Assembly: GCA_029641185.1 (NCBI GenBank)
Contig: JAPWGK010000001.1
Span: 322,501 to 386,500 of the forward strand
Direction of reading: 5' to 3'
Source of the DNA: Pseudofabraea citricarpa
Lineage: Eukaryota > Ascomycota > Leotiomycetes > Helotiales > Dermateaceae
Length of the DNA stretch: 64,000 nucleotides
Shown: one piece after another, positions 22,553-34,743 of the stretch
How positions within the stretch are numbered: position 1 is the first letter of the stretch
Layout: each line of letters begins with the position of its first letter
Notes under the pieces: model-generated
Database searches by the model: none
What the model saw: the letters and a program-made list of their open reading frames with translations, nothing else
Told to the model about the DNA's origin: nothing
Made by a program: the position numbers and the translations under genes

Positions 22553-23486
22553 GGTGAGAGGTACCGACGACGAATCGCATTCTTGTCCCAGGGATCTTAG
22601 AGGTTAGTTTGGAGGGAATCAACCCAGGGCGCAAGCAACAACAGCTCCCGGTGTAATCGCGACAAAAGAAAGGACGAAAGGGATGAACGCAGAAAACGTT
22701 CGGAGCAGATGCTGAAAAGAAAGGAACGCGCTGGCTGGCTGGTGATCGCGCGGATGAGGGTAACAGCGACACACAGTCGGCTTCTGCTCAAGAGAGATCG
22801 ATAGAGTGATAGTAGAGGAGCGGGCCTGATGTCTAGGTTCAAGTCAAAGTGGATGCCAAATACCGCTGTTGAGCGGTTGACGAGGATGCGATGGTAAGAA
22901 GCTGAAGAGTTGGGAAGTTGGGAAGTTGAGAAGTTGAGAAGTTGAGAAGTTGAGCTGGAGAAGCCACGGCAGGTAGTACCACCAGCCACAGTGGCGGTGC
23001 TGAGGCGATAGCGTGCTATTCCTCAATAGGGAAGGCGCCCCTGGGAAAGAAGCACCCTCGCGTAATGTCGCGGAGTCCGGATCACGTGCAATGATCGCTG
23101 TTGCAGCTGCCGGGTCGCTGGGTTGTTGGTTGTGGTTGTGGTGCTGTTGATCTTGGCGCGCTTAGCTTTTGTTTACATTGACTTTGGGGAAACCACTTAC
23201 AGTGCTCGCGTCCAAATCAACAACGGATGTGAATGACGACGTCGCCCACCCTCTACTCTTCTACACTCTGCTCTGTTCTGTTCTGGTCATCTGCGGCTGC
23301 GTTTGGTGCTGGCTGGCTGGTTGCTTGATTCTTTCATTTGGCTTTGCTTTTTGTTGCTGCAACGACTCACGATCCGCTTCTTATTTACAATTGCAGCGGT
23401 CCACGGAATGGTTTAATTCTTGATGCGCCTCACGACACCGACACGCCTCAAACCCCCCCTAAGCGTGCCATACTGAGAATTTCAGC
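22553..23486. promoter_or_regulatory. Bidirectional intergenic region between the Red1-like gene and myosin II
   Basis: 934 bp separate two divergent starts. It holds an 8-bp tandem repeat (AAGTTGAG/AAGTTGGG, about six copies, 22906-22955) and a TCACGTGC E-box-like site at 23082-23089. Pyrimidine-rich tracts precede the myosin start. Regulatory function is inferred from position only. Confidence 0.45.
22906..22955. repeat. 8-bp tandem repeat
   Basis: About six head-to-tail copies of AAGTTGRG, the first two with GGG and the rest with GAG. It lies within the transcribed or promoter region upstream of the Red1-like start. Confidence 0.85.
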
Positions 23487-26400
23487 ATGGCCTCCAACTA
23501 TGCGCAAAAGCGCAATAATCCCTTTACGAGGACATCCTCGACGTCGCCGAGCCCAGCAGTTAGCAACAACATTGGTAGCAGACCCAAATCGATGGTCTTG
23601 TCTTCACCTCTTGCGGCTTCGCAGAGCCCGCCCAATACCCATACTCGAAATCAATCCCTCGCATCTTTATCCAACCTGGTGTCGCCTGCGAACAGTGTAT
23701 TGCGGAATCGTTCAGACTCCAAAACTGCTGCTTCAAGTACTTTCGCACCCTCATTCATCAAGACGGAGGAGATGCGCCGCGGACCAGAAGTTCGAGGTAT
23801 CGAGGGAGAGAATGATTTTTCAGGAAAGAGATATGTGTGGCTCAAAGACCCACAAACTGCTTTTGTAAAAGGCTGGATTGTGGATGATTTGGGCAATAAC
23901 CAGATACTAGTCCAATGTGATGATGGCAGTGTAAGTTTCGGTCGCAATTCTCCTTTCATTCTGATGATAACAAATTGTGCAGCAAAGAGAGGTCGATGCC
24001 GAAAGTGTAGACAAGGTCAATCCTGCAAAGTTTGACAAGGCAGACGACATGGCAGAACTTACGCACCTGAATGAGGCATCTGTCGTGCACAACTTACACA
24101 TGCGTTACCAAGCTGACTTAATTTATACATACTCTGGCCTCTTTTTGGTTACGATAAATCCCTATTGTCCACTTCCCATTTACACAAACGAATATATCAA
24201 TATGTACAAAGGTCAAAGTCGGGAGGAGACAAAACCCCATATATTCGCAATGGCCGACGAGGCCTTCAGGAACTTGGTCGATGAGGGGGAGAATCAAAGC
24301 ATACTTGTGACAGGAGAGTCTGGTGCTGGAAAGACGGAAAACACCAAGAAAGTTATTCAATATCTTGCAGCTGTTGCACACTCCGATTCCCCAGTAAAAA
24401 ACAAGATCCAGCACTCGAATTTGTCTCAGCAGATTCTTCGCGCAAATCCGATTTTAGAAGCATTCGGCAATGCCCAAACCGTCAGGAATAATAACTCGTC
24501 ACGTTTTGGAAAATTCATACGGATTGAGTTCACTCGCACTGGCACGATCGCAGGAGCATTTATAGACTGGTATCTACTTGAGAAGTCTCGAGTTGTGAGA
24601 CTTAATTCCCACGAACGAAATTATCACGTCTTTTATCAGCTACTCAAGGGAGCTGATCGGAAAATGAAGCAGGACTTTCTGATAGATGGTTTGGATGTTG
24701 AGGATTTTGCCTATACCAGGGATGGCCACGACACTATTACAGGAATCTCGGACCGCGATGAATGGAATCTGCTCATCGAAGCCTTTAATATTATGGGCTT
24801 CTCAGACAAAGAGCAGACATCAATTTTACGGACTGTTGCATCTGTTCTACATCTTGGTAATATAACTGTGATGAAGGAGAGCCGAGGAACAGATCAAGCT
24901 AGGTTAGCGCCAGACGCACGCGCAGAGGCAGAGAAGGTTTGCAAACTGTTAGGCATCCCAGTAGATCCATTCCTCCAAGGTTTATTGCATCCGCGAGTTA
25001 AGGCTGGCCGTGAATGGGTGGAGAAGGTTCAAACTCCAGAGCAGGTCAGACTAGCAATTGATGCCCTATCGAAAGGTATCTACGAACGCGGCTTCGGTGA
25101 TTTAGTATCACGTATTAATCGTCAACTTGATCGAACTGGCATGGGCTTAGATGATTCTCACTTCATCGGTGTCCTCGATATTGCCGGATTTGAGATATTC
25201 GAGGAGAACAGTTTTGAGCAACTTTGCATCAATTACACGAACGAAAAGCTGCAACAGTTTTTCAATCATCACATGTTCGTTCTTGAGCAAGAGGAGTATG
25301 CCCGGGAACAGATCGAATGGAAGTTTATAGACTTTGGACATGATCTGCAACCTACAATTGACCTCATCGAACTCCCGAATCCTATTGGAATCTTTTCTTG
25401 TCTGGATGAAGATTCAGTGATGCCCAAAGCTACTGATAAGTCCTTCACGGAGAAACTTCATTCTTTGTGGGATCGAAAAACACCAAAATATCGGCCTTCC
25501 AGGCTTGGCCAAGGTTTCATGCTTACGCATTATGCTGCAGAGGTAGAATACTCTACGGAAGGCTGGCTAGAAAAGAACAAGGATCCGCTAAATGACAACA
25601 TAACCAGACTATTAGCTGCATCTACCGACAAACATGTTGCAGCACTCTTTGTGGACTGTTCTGATGCCGACGAGGAGAGCGGTGCCACAAGAAGCAGGGT
25701 CAAGAAAGGCTTGTTCCGAACCGTTGCGCAAAGACACAAGGAGCAACTCTCTAGCTTGATGGCTCAATTGCACTCCACACATCCTCACTTTGTTCGATGT
25801 ATCATCCCCAATCATAAGAAACGTCCAAAACAATTGAGCGCGCCGCTTGTACTCGACCAGCTGCGGTGTAACGGTGTGCTGGAAGGAATTCGTATTGCAA
25901 GAACGGGATTTCCAAACAGGCTTCCATTTTCTGAGTTCCGACAGCGATACGAAGTGCTTTGTAGAAACATGCCAAAGGGCTATCAGGAAGGCCAAACTGC
26001 GGCGACAATCATGCTTGAAAAATTGGCTCTAGACAAGTCTCTCTTCCGTGTTGGTCTTACAAAAGTATTCTTCAGAGCTGGTGTATTGGCCGAGTTGGAA
26101 GAACAAAGAGATTCATTGATTCGGGAAATCATGTCACGATTCCAGTCTGTTGCTAGAGGTTTTACTCAGCGTCGCATTGCAAACAAGAGACTGTATCGTG
26201 CAGAAGCAACACGCATCGTTCAAAACAACTTTCGAGTCTATCTTGATCTTTGCGAAAACCCCTGGTGGCGACTTTTGGTGAAGATGAAGCCTTTGCTAGG
26301 AGCCACACGTACATCTGGCGAGGTCAAAAAACGAGACGAAATGATCTCTAAACTCAACGAAAAGATGAAGCAAGAAGCTGCCGATCGACAAAGACTAGAC

Positions 26401-29400
26401 GAAGAACGCCGAAATACTCATAGTGAGATGCAGCGAATTCAACAAACTCTTGAGAGTGAACGGGCTCTTGCATTGGACAAAGAAGAAATTTTCAAGCGAT
26501 TGCAGCAGCGTGAAACTGAGCTTAGTGAAAAGCTGGCTGGTGCTCTAGACGATCAGGAAAAGCTAGAGGATCAGCTGGATGACCTTTTGGAAGCCAAGAA
26601 GAGGGCTGAACAACAAGCCGAGAAGTGGAAGGCTCAACTAGAACAAGCTGGCATTATCATTGCAAAGTTAGAAAACGAAAAGCAAGAACTTTCGGAAAGG
26701 CTCGAGGATTTGGACTGTAAACTCCATGACCTTGCTCACAGTCAGTCACAACGTAGCGCAGAAGAGGCGCGACTGTCTCAAGAGGTCAACATGCTACAGA
26801 GCCAGCTTCATTTGAAGGATCGAAAGGTAAATGATCTTGAGGGAAAGCTTCTCAAGGTTGACCAAGATCTCGATATCAAACTCGCCAATGCAAACAAGGA
26901 ACTTCAGCTTACCAGGTCTCGCGAGAAGACTCTGCAAGAAGATAATCGTACAGTTCACCAACAACTTTCCGAGTTGTCTGCGACTTCGACTGGCTATGAG
27001 GATCTGGTCCGAAGGAAGGAGAGCGAGTTGGCCGTCCTTCGTTCAGACAACAAAAAATACGAGGCTGAGCGAAAATCCTTTGACGACGAGAAGAGAGGGC
27101 TAGTGACTGATAAGGAGAATGTTGCCAACAGGCTGCGTGAAGTACAAGCTGAGATGTTTGCTATGAAATCCCAAAAGACTCAACTTGAGCGAGAGGCTGC
27201 AGATGCTAAGAAGCTTCTTGACGCTAGACTCAGTGAAGACGCCCAGGCAGGGCAGAATCGAAAGATGCTCGAAGCTCAAATCTCGGATCTCAAAGGCCAG
27301 CTTGCAGACGTCCAACGAGACCTCAGTGTTGAACGTCAATCCAGAGATGATGTACAGCTTCTTGCAGAGCACAAGTATAGTGAGCTCACAGAAAAATATC
27401 AAGAGCTCAATGAGGCAAAGATCATCATCGAAAAGGAGATGTACGTTCAGCAGGATACTCTCAGACGTGCCATGGAGGCTCGAACGACTGCTGAAAACGA
27501 ACGAAATCAAGCACGTAACGAAATCAGGAAATTACGGGAAGCCAAAACAGCAGCTGAAGAAGCCAGAATCCAAGCAGAGTTCGCCAACGAACGCACTGCG
27601 TCGAAACAGGCACGTGAACGTGAAGCCAGCCTTATGAAAGATCTCGAGGCAGAACAGGCGCGTCTTGCTTGGTTTGAAGCAGAGTGCGGCAGACTCAATC
27701 AACAAGTTGAAGAACTAAACAAGACAATCCTTGAGTCTGGTGACTTTGGATTAAAGAACGATCAGCAGAAAGAGCGGCTTGAGCGAGATCTTAATACTGT
27801 TCGCAGCCGATTGATGGCATCCGAAAATGACAATCGTGCACTCCTCAATAAACTCCAGCAAAAAGGCCTTGAACTTGCCAGGTCAGGATCTAAAGCTGCT
27901 GAGAGCTCGCGAGGCCAGCTTCTTACACTACAGAGAGAAAAGGCCAAAGCCGACGAGCAAAACCAGAAGCTCAACAAGCAGCTTGGCGATGCACAATTGG
28001 CCGTTGCATCTCTTGAGAAGCAAAAGGAAAAACTGGAGCTTAATCTTGAGGATTTAAGTCATGAAGTAGCTCGTGAGCATAAGACAAGTCGCACAGTAGA
28101 AATGGAGAAGTCTAACTTTACCACTCAACTGGCCGAGTCGCAACGCAAACTTGAGGATGAGCGACAACTTCGCACCCAGGCACAATCTCTGGCGCGGCAG
28201 CTTCAGTCAGTTATCGACACTCGGGACAAAGATATTATCAAGCTGTTAAAACTTCTCGACCCTGACATGAGCCAACCACTACCTAGTTATGATGGTGCCA
28301 ATGATCGATCCAGCACTGCCAGCCCAAATCTTGTTTCTGACCTAACTCGAAAGGTTGAAGAGCTGCACCAGAATCTCAGAGTTCAGAGTGCTGGAAGAAC
28401 CACTGCTGAAACACAGCTTGCAGAAATGCGGAATCGTTTTGAGGAAGAATTTGGCGAATTCGAACAATCACCTAATCGCCCCAAGCTTGAAGAGATCAAT
28501 GGCAATCAGATGTCGCATTCCCCAACACAGCTGCGGAACAAGCTTAATGCTAGGCCTCGATCTAATGTTTCTACTCCCACCCGACGTTTCCCAAGCAATG
28601 GAGCAGATGCTACACAAGACTCTGGTCGATCTGATCGCACAGCCGATATCCTGAGCTTTAACAATCGTATGGATTTGAAAGCAGATTTCGAAGAACTTCA
28701 GAATCAACTTCAGTTGACACAGATGCAAAACCGACACTTGCAGAGCCAGCTGGAACGATCCACAACTCCTTCTCGTGATCTTTGGCAAGAAGACAGTCCC
28801 TCGCTTCGCCGTGTACAGAAGCTAGAGCAAGTAAACAGTCGACTTCACGATATGCTTGATGATTCTGCTAAGAAAGTGTCTTCACTTGAGAAGAGCATCC
28901 AAACTGGAGAGTTGTCTCTCCGTGACGTCCAAACAAGGTCGCACGAAGAGCTCTTTGATCTCATAAACGATCAAGAAGATTCTAGACGATCACTACTCCA
29001 TGTGCACAACGACACCGTTGCTGAACTACGTGATGCCAAAAGCCATCTTGATAGCCTCCGTCATGCACGAGCCACCCTGGAAGTCGAATTGAGAGATGCA
29101 AAGTCAGACCTTACTGAGATTACGCAGAGCAAGGAACAGGATAATGCCAGTCGCAACCAACTCCTTCAGGAATTTGCTGATTTGCAAATTCGACTGGATT
29201 CTGAGTCCTCGAGGCTCGTTGATGTCACTTCAAGTCTATCCTTATATAAGAGCCGTGCAGATGAATACTTCAGCAAACTCGAGCAAGCTGAGATCGCTGT
29301 TTTGAAGGCAGCAAGGGCTGAACAATTTGCCAGATCCCAGGCCAAGGAAGCAGAAGAAACATGCGCTGAGATCATGTCTGAACGACAACAGATGGATGCT

Positions 29401-30768
29401 ACAATCGAAGATCTTCAAAGACAGAATCAAAGCTATGAAGAGAGACTTGAAGATATGTCCGCTGATCTTGAAGGCGCACTCCAAGCAAGAAAACGTCTAC
29501 AGCACGAGCTTGAGGACTACCGGAGTCAGAGGGCCATGGACATTGAAGATAAGGAATCAAGTATGGAGCAGACTCGTAAGAAGTATCAAGCCGAGTTCGC
29601 CACCCTCACCAACGAGCTTGATGTTGCACGAGAGGAAAAGCTTTTCAAGCAAGCCGAGAATACTCGCCTTCGAGAGGAACTCGATGAACTCCGATCCAAA
29701 TGGGATGATGAAGTGCTCAATAGTTCTACTTGGTCTAAGGAAAAATCACGACTCGAATCGACATTGGCAGACCTTTCAGCATCTAGGGATGAGGCTGTGA
29801 ATGCCCACAATGAAGCCCAAGGAAAGATTGTTTCTCTACTTTCCCAAGTCCGAACCCTGAGAACATCTGTGGATGATGTTGCGGCTGAGCGCGATATGCT
29901 ACATCGCGAGAAGCGTGGTCTCGAGGCACGACTCGAGGAAGCCAAAACTGGTCTCGAGGATCTGGCTCGCGGAGAAAGCCCGTCTTTGAGGAATGCTGCT
30001 GGAATGGACCGCGAGCTTCTCGAGCTCAAATCAAATCTTGCACAGCAAGAAGACATTGCAGCAGCAGCTGTTGGAAAGATGAGACGAGCTGAGGCTTTGT
30101 CATCTGAGATGCAGAAGGATATTGTTGCTGAGCGAGAGCTTACAGTTCGCTTATCGACAGAGAAAGCTGCCTTAGAGAAGTCACTGAAAGAGGTTCAAGT
30201 TAGACTCATAGATCTTGAGACAAAGGGGTACTCAAGTGCCAGTCAAGATGTTAGATTCTTGCATGGGCGCGTTCAAGAGGTTAGTACTTATAGAAGCTTT
30301 AAATAGTGAATTGATGCTAACTTGCCACAGCTCGAAAGTCAGTTAGAAGCTCAAGAGAATGAGCGCAACAAATCGCAGCGCTCAGTACGTAACGTCGATC
30401 GAACAGTGAAGGACCTCCAGCAACAAATCGATCGTCGCGACAAGGTTAATACACAACTTCAGGAAGATATCACCAGATCTCGCGACAAGGTGGAGAAACT
30501 TCTGAAGACAATCGATGAGCTCCAATCTAGCGATTCGACAAATCAACTCTCAGCACGCCGCGCTGAACGTGAGCTTCGTGAGGAGCGTGAGAGAGCCCTC
30601 CGTCTAGAGCGCGAACTTGAAAGCTACAAAACCAGAGCTCATAGCTCTGGTACCATTAGGAGAAGCGGACAATGGAGTGGCAGTGATGCGGGCGCAATGG
30701 GAATTGACATTCCAAAGAGGAAGAGCAGTCTCAGTCGGCAAATGAGTATGAGCAAGGGGTTCTTGTAG
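23487..30768 (+). CDS. myo2: Myosin-II heavy chain (conventional nonmuscle myosin)
   Basis: Three exons, 23487-23930, 23983-30279 and 30331-30768, encode 2392 aa; the introns are 52 and 51 bp. A Ser-rich N-terminal extension precedes the SH3-like VWLKDPQTAFVKGWI. The motor follows: P-loop GESGAGKT at 259-266, switch I NNNSSRFGKF near 317, switch II DIAGFEIFEENSFEQL near 547, and the SH1 region LRCNGVLEGIRIARTGFP. Two IQ-like light-chain sites lie near 865-895. The remaining 1450 residues are heptad coiled coil, broken by Pro/Ser-rich hinges near 1580-1680 (contains LLDPDMSQPLPSY and TPTRRFPSNG). This is the motor of the septal actomyosin ring. The tail is long for the family but typical of filamentous ascomycetes. 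The gene diverges from the Red1-like gene. Confidence 0.95.
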
Positions 30769-31519
30769 TGTGGTTTGAAAGGAGAGAAAAGAAAGGGATC
30801 GGTGATTGGTGTATAAGTACCTACCTAATAATGGTGATGATGCATGTATATGGGATTGATGGATGGGGCGTTCTAGCGTAAAGCGTAAAGCGTTAAATGG
30901 GTTCTGTCTGCTCTGTGCATTAGTTTTACATTATATACAAATAGTATCTGTTAATAGAAGAGAGATTCTTAGTAGTCTTGTCTCATGAGGCGGTATGAAG
31001 ATTAATTAGATTGATTGACCTTGCTTTTCTTTTGAGGGTTCACTATGCCAAAGTCAAAAACTACAATTTTTTGGGTACCTAAGTAGGAAAATAAGCATAA
31101 ATCAATTAACTGAATTGTTCGAATATCAGCAACTTATTTTGACTAAAAATTACTCTGAGCCCTAGAAACACTGTACTTACAATGCCTACCTAGATAATCA
31201 TTTTATGCGTAACAAGATCAAATTGAGCTGAATTGGTGCCTTTTCCCTCGATTTCTTTTACAGCAGTGTTAATACAACCTTATCTCAGATATTCAAATGA
31301 AGACAGCACAATGAATGTAGCTTTTGTGCCTTTACTTAGGATTTAAGGAATGGTCTTCATTTATCCATTCTTGAATGCCTCGCATGTTACTCTATTAAAC
31401 CATTCAAATTCAAATTTCCACGTCTACCCGATAAACCTACAAAACGCCGCATCTGACTATTGAGCAACTTTGAACGAGAGATATTATATCCCTGTGGGAG
31501 AAAGTCCTAAGTGGTATCC
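30769..31519. other. Intergenic between convergent genes
   Basis: AT-rich 3' flanks of myosin II and of the minus-strand NTase-like gene. It holds a short repeat (GCGTAAAGCGTAAAGCGTTAAA) near 30876-30897. No gene seen. Confidence 0.4.
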
Positions 31520-32500
31520 TCAACCAGTGTGACTCGCATGAATATAAAGTTCTCTCAGGTGGCTTAACTTATTATAGTCCGCTTCGCCCTTCAAGTCTGA
31601 CTGCAGCCATTTTGCAAAGCTTGATAGACTCGGTTTCACAAGGGTAGCCAGACTATCAGGGCCGTTCTTGCAGCTTTTTGAGCGCAAAAGCTCAGAGAGC
31701 TGGGCCATATGCTGACCCCACACTGGCGAGAGGAACTCGACATGTCGCAAGAGAACGTGCATCTCCGACTCTACGAGATGCGGGAACGTCGGGATCAAGC
31801 AGTCGGATTGTGATCCACCGTTGCCATTCAAGTCAGCAAGGAAAGACACAGTCGAGGAAAGGGTAGACAACGGCACGTAAGGTGCGTTTGACATTGGTAC
31901 TTTCCCCTTCTTTCCAGCCGATGGCGATGGGAATTTCTTGCCATTCGAAGAGGGAAGCTGAAGAGGCGGCAGGCCGACCAACTCGGCGGAATAGAGAATT
32001 ACGAATGGGAGCATCATATCATCAAAGGAATCCCCGGTTTGAGGAAGTTCATACATCGGGGTACAGAGGCGGACTCTGCGTCGATCTCGATAGCGATGTG
32101 AGGGGGCGAGTTCTCGCCATTGCTTGAAATTGGTTGGACATGGACGTGGTCGTGTTGTATTGGTAGCCTCTGGTACGGATGGGAGCGCTTTCTGCGATTT
32201 CAATAGAGCGAAAGCGGCTTCCTGATCGACATCGTTTATAACGAGTTCAATATCCTAATGGTGCACATGTTAATATAGCAGCAATATAATGAGTTCCAGC
32301 ACATGGAGGGGTGGGCCTGAACGGAAGGATAATTCACGAACCATAGGACAGAGGCCTCCACCAAAATGAACAGCTGCACTGACGCCCCAAAGAGCTGACG
32401 GAATACCAGCATCAGCTAGCGTCTTGGTGATGATGGCGACGTCTCTTGGGCTTGGATCTCGGACAAGAGCAACTTGACTCTGTGTTTCGTGCGGAGACAT
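31520..32500 (-). CDS. Putative nucleotidyltransferase-fold protein (pair member A)
   Basis: Two exons, 32342-32500 and 31520-32254, with an 87-bp intron, encode 297 aa from the ATG at 32500. The N-terminal part has ADAGIPSALWGVSAAVHFGG followed across the splice site by CPMDIELVIND. A small-residue turn, then Asp-x-Glu (D54, E56) on a predicted strand, is the pattern of the DNA polymerase beta-like nucleotidyltransferase fold, though the first motif is degenerate (GVS at 39-41). A candidate third acid is in the RDRRRVRL segment. The C-terminal half is helical, with no known motif. It sits head to head with a second NTase-fold gene 915 bp away. The function is unknown; enzymatic activity is not assured. 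Confidence 0.6.
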
Positions 32501-33415
32501 AGTATGATTGTTGTAATGAGATATTAAGATATGAGAGATGGTGTTGCGATTTGGCTTTACAAAGCAGAAGTCATCAACGAAGCTTTAAGAATTAGTTGAT
32601 GGGGGATGCTGATAGACTGAAAGTTGGAGCCAAGTCAGCCTCGAGGAATGTTGCCGGGGTCGAAGGATCTGGGCGGCTCCCAGCCGCCGATCGACTGTCT
32701 GATTCTGGCACCTGGTCAGCGCTGACGATTGAGGGCACAGCGAATCCCTTTCAACTTGTATGTTGGTGATTGAGTGCCGTAAACTGTAAGAAACAAAGTA
32801 AGGTGGCGCTTAACTTGCAACCGCCCCAGCAGAATGTTCCAGTCACGTGATCTATCCTGCATATCCAACAGGACAGAAACCAATGCGCTACTTCTTCTAT
32901 TTTCTATGCCGTGGGTCCACAATCCATCAAACTTGGGCGTCTAACGCTGTAGGAGGGCGGCTGTGACACACCCTGAGATGAAAGCAGCGGCCGATTTATT
33001 CTTACTGACAGACGTCTGCTCTATGATAGGGTATTAGGGGTGATAGTAAGGCGGTGAATACGAAAGGCAACCAGCTCAAGACCAGTTTTGAAACCCAACA
33101 CAACACAACCACTATGCAGGCAAAAGAGGATTGCCATTTGGCAGGCATTTTTTGAGTCATGTTTTATCCATTTTATCTTGCCACAACGAAGATACCACGA
33201 TGGCAATGGCACGATCTTGAAGCGCGCGTCAAGCCTGACACAGCCCATGGCCATAAACCCTTCATTTCGAGGTTCAGGAGAGGGCAGAAGATCCCCTTTA
33301 AGTCTTGTTGGTTCTGTATATGAGCGCCGCCGTGGGACCTTTGCTACGGGTGCTAATCAAACACAACATTAAACACGACTTCACCAAACTTTCTAAAAGA
33401 TACCAACAATCAGCC
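32501..33415. promoter_or_regulatory. Shared divergent promoter region of the NTase-fold pair
   Basis: 915 bp between two outward-facing starts. A perfect palindrome TCACGTGA (E-box of the Cbf1 type) lies at 32843-32850. No coding frame is supported. Shared regulation is inferred from the arrangement. Confidence 0.4.
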
Positions 33416-34246
33416 ATGTCTAGCCCAACTAGAGATGATCTTACCAGTGAGTAACTTCGCCTTTCAATAAAACATGCCAAATTTAACCTTCATACAGCGA
33501 GAACCAAGAATGCCTTCGATGCCCTAATTGCCAAGCTTGAAGCCGAAAAGCAACAAGGACAAACCGGTAAATTAAATGTATAATCCTATCTCGATTTTGT
33601 TTCTTAACATGATACAGTGATGCTTCCCTCCCCGCTACGGGCTGATCTTTTCAGATGTGCTATGTATCTTCATGCCGAGCTGAGAAAGCAAAATGTCCCT
33701 TATTACTTCTGTGGTGGATTTGCGTGTATCGCAGTTGGCATGACGGCCCGCACAACATCAGACATCGATATTGCCGTGCCAAATGGCAGGGACGGTTATG
33801 GTGTCCTTCTAGACATCTTCTCTCGTAGTCCATTTATCCAAGACAAGACTGGGGTCCTTCCTAAAGACTCTTACTATTTCTTCGTCGAGTCAAGTGGAAG
33901 TTTTATCGAAGTAGATGGTATTCTTGCTGGATTCATGGCATTCCCGACTTTGGATACGGCCAAGGTTATAGAAGTAGGCTCGCAGATGCAACTGAAGTTC
34001 CTTGACCCAGAAGGCCTGCTCAGGTTGAAGTTCAGCAGCTGGTCGAATGAGACACGACGCAAGGGGTCAAAAAGGGACGGGGACAGATCGGACATCACGT
34101 CCATCCGTGACCTACTTATTAGTAACGGGGTCAAAATGGATTTAAAGGGTCTGCAGAGCGACATGGCGAAGGGTCTCAAGACCTGGGTGAAGGAATTCAA
34201 TGATCTCAAGAACTGGCAGATGCTAGATAAGAACTACAAGGGTTGA
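33416..34246 (+). CDS. Putative nucleotidyltransferase-fold protein (pair member B)
   Basis: Three exons, 33416-33446, 33498-33566 and 33618-34246, with two 51-bp introns, encode 242 aa. After a short helical N-terminus comes VPYYFCGGFACIAVGMT, then RTTSDIDIAVP: Gly-Gly at 66-67 and the acidic pair D82/D84. A third acid sits in FIEVDG (D133). This is the full carboxylate set of the Pol-beta-like nucleotidyltransferase superfamily, in the style of small MNT or AbiEii-like domains. The last third is rich in charged helices. The substrate is unknown. It is the better preserved of the two divergent NTase-fold genes. Confidence 0.7.
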
Positions 34247-34743
34247 ACAGCATGAATGAATAGGATGAAGATGGCTAGTTCTACAGGCCAGTATTGTTAG
34301 TAGTTGTCTCAATTATATGTGTGTATGCGTATGAATGTATAGCATGGAAGAGAAATTGAAACCATTAAAATGAAATTCAGAGTCCTGAGCTATAAATGTT
34401 TATTTTTGATTAAAATCTGTGAAATACCTGAGACTGGGGATTAAGTTGTAAGGTAGCCAGTTGTATGTGACGGTTTTGGGATTTCAAAGGACGAATCCCC
34501 AATTGAACACACACCAAGAGTGCAGCATGGCCCTCAAAATCAATCTAGTACTTATTGTTTATGGTTGTTCCTTTCCTAGGTTTTATAGCTTTCACTGTAC
34601 CTACATAGAGAGTTGCCGAGAGTCTATCAAGGTTTTCTTATTAATTATTACCGTAATTGAAGAGAAAGGAAAGTCTCCAGCCGGAGATTCTAACAAAACA
34701 CGTGGATATTTTCCGCGCGCCTGAGTTTGACATAAAGACCGGT
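34247..34743. other. Intergenic, convergent 3' flanks
   Basis: AT-rich; no supported gene. Short open frames here overlap the end of the neighbouring phosphodiesterase gene and look like shadows. Confidence 0.4.

Noticed and set aside
25600..30060. Ser-rich antisense frames across the myosin rod
   Set aside because: They are mirror images of the Glu/Lys/Leu-rich coiled-coil coding strand.
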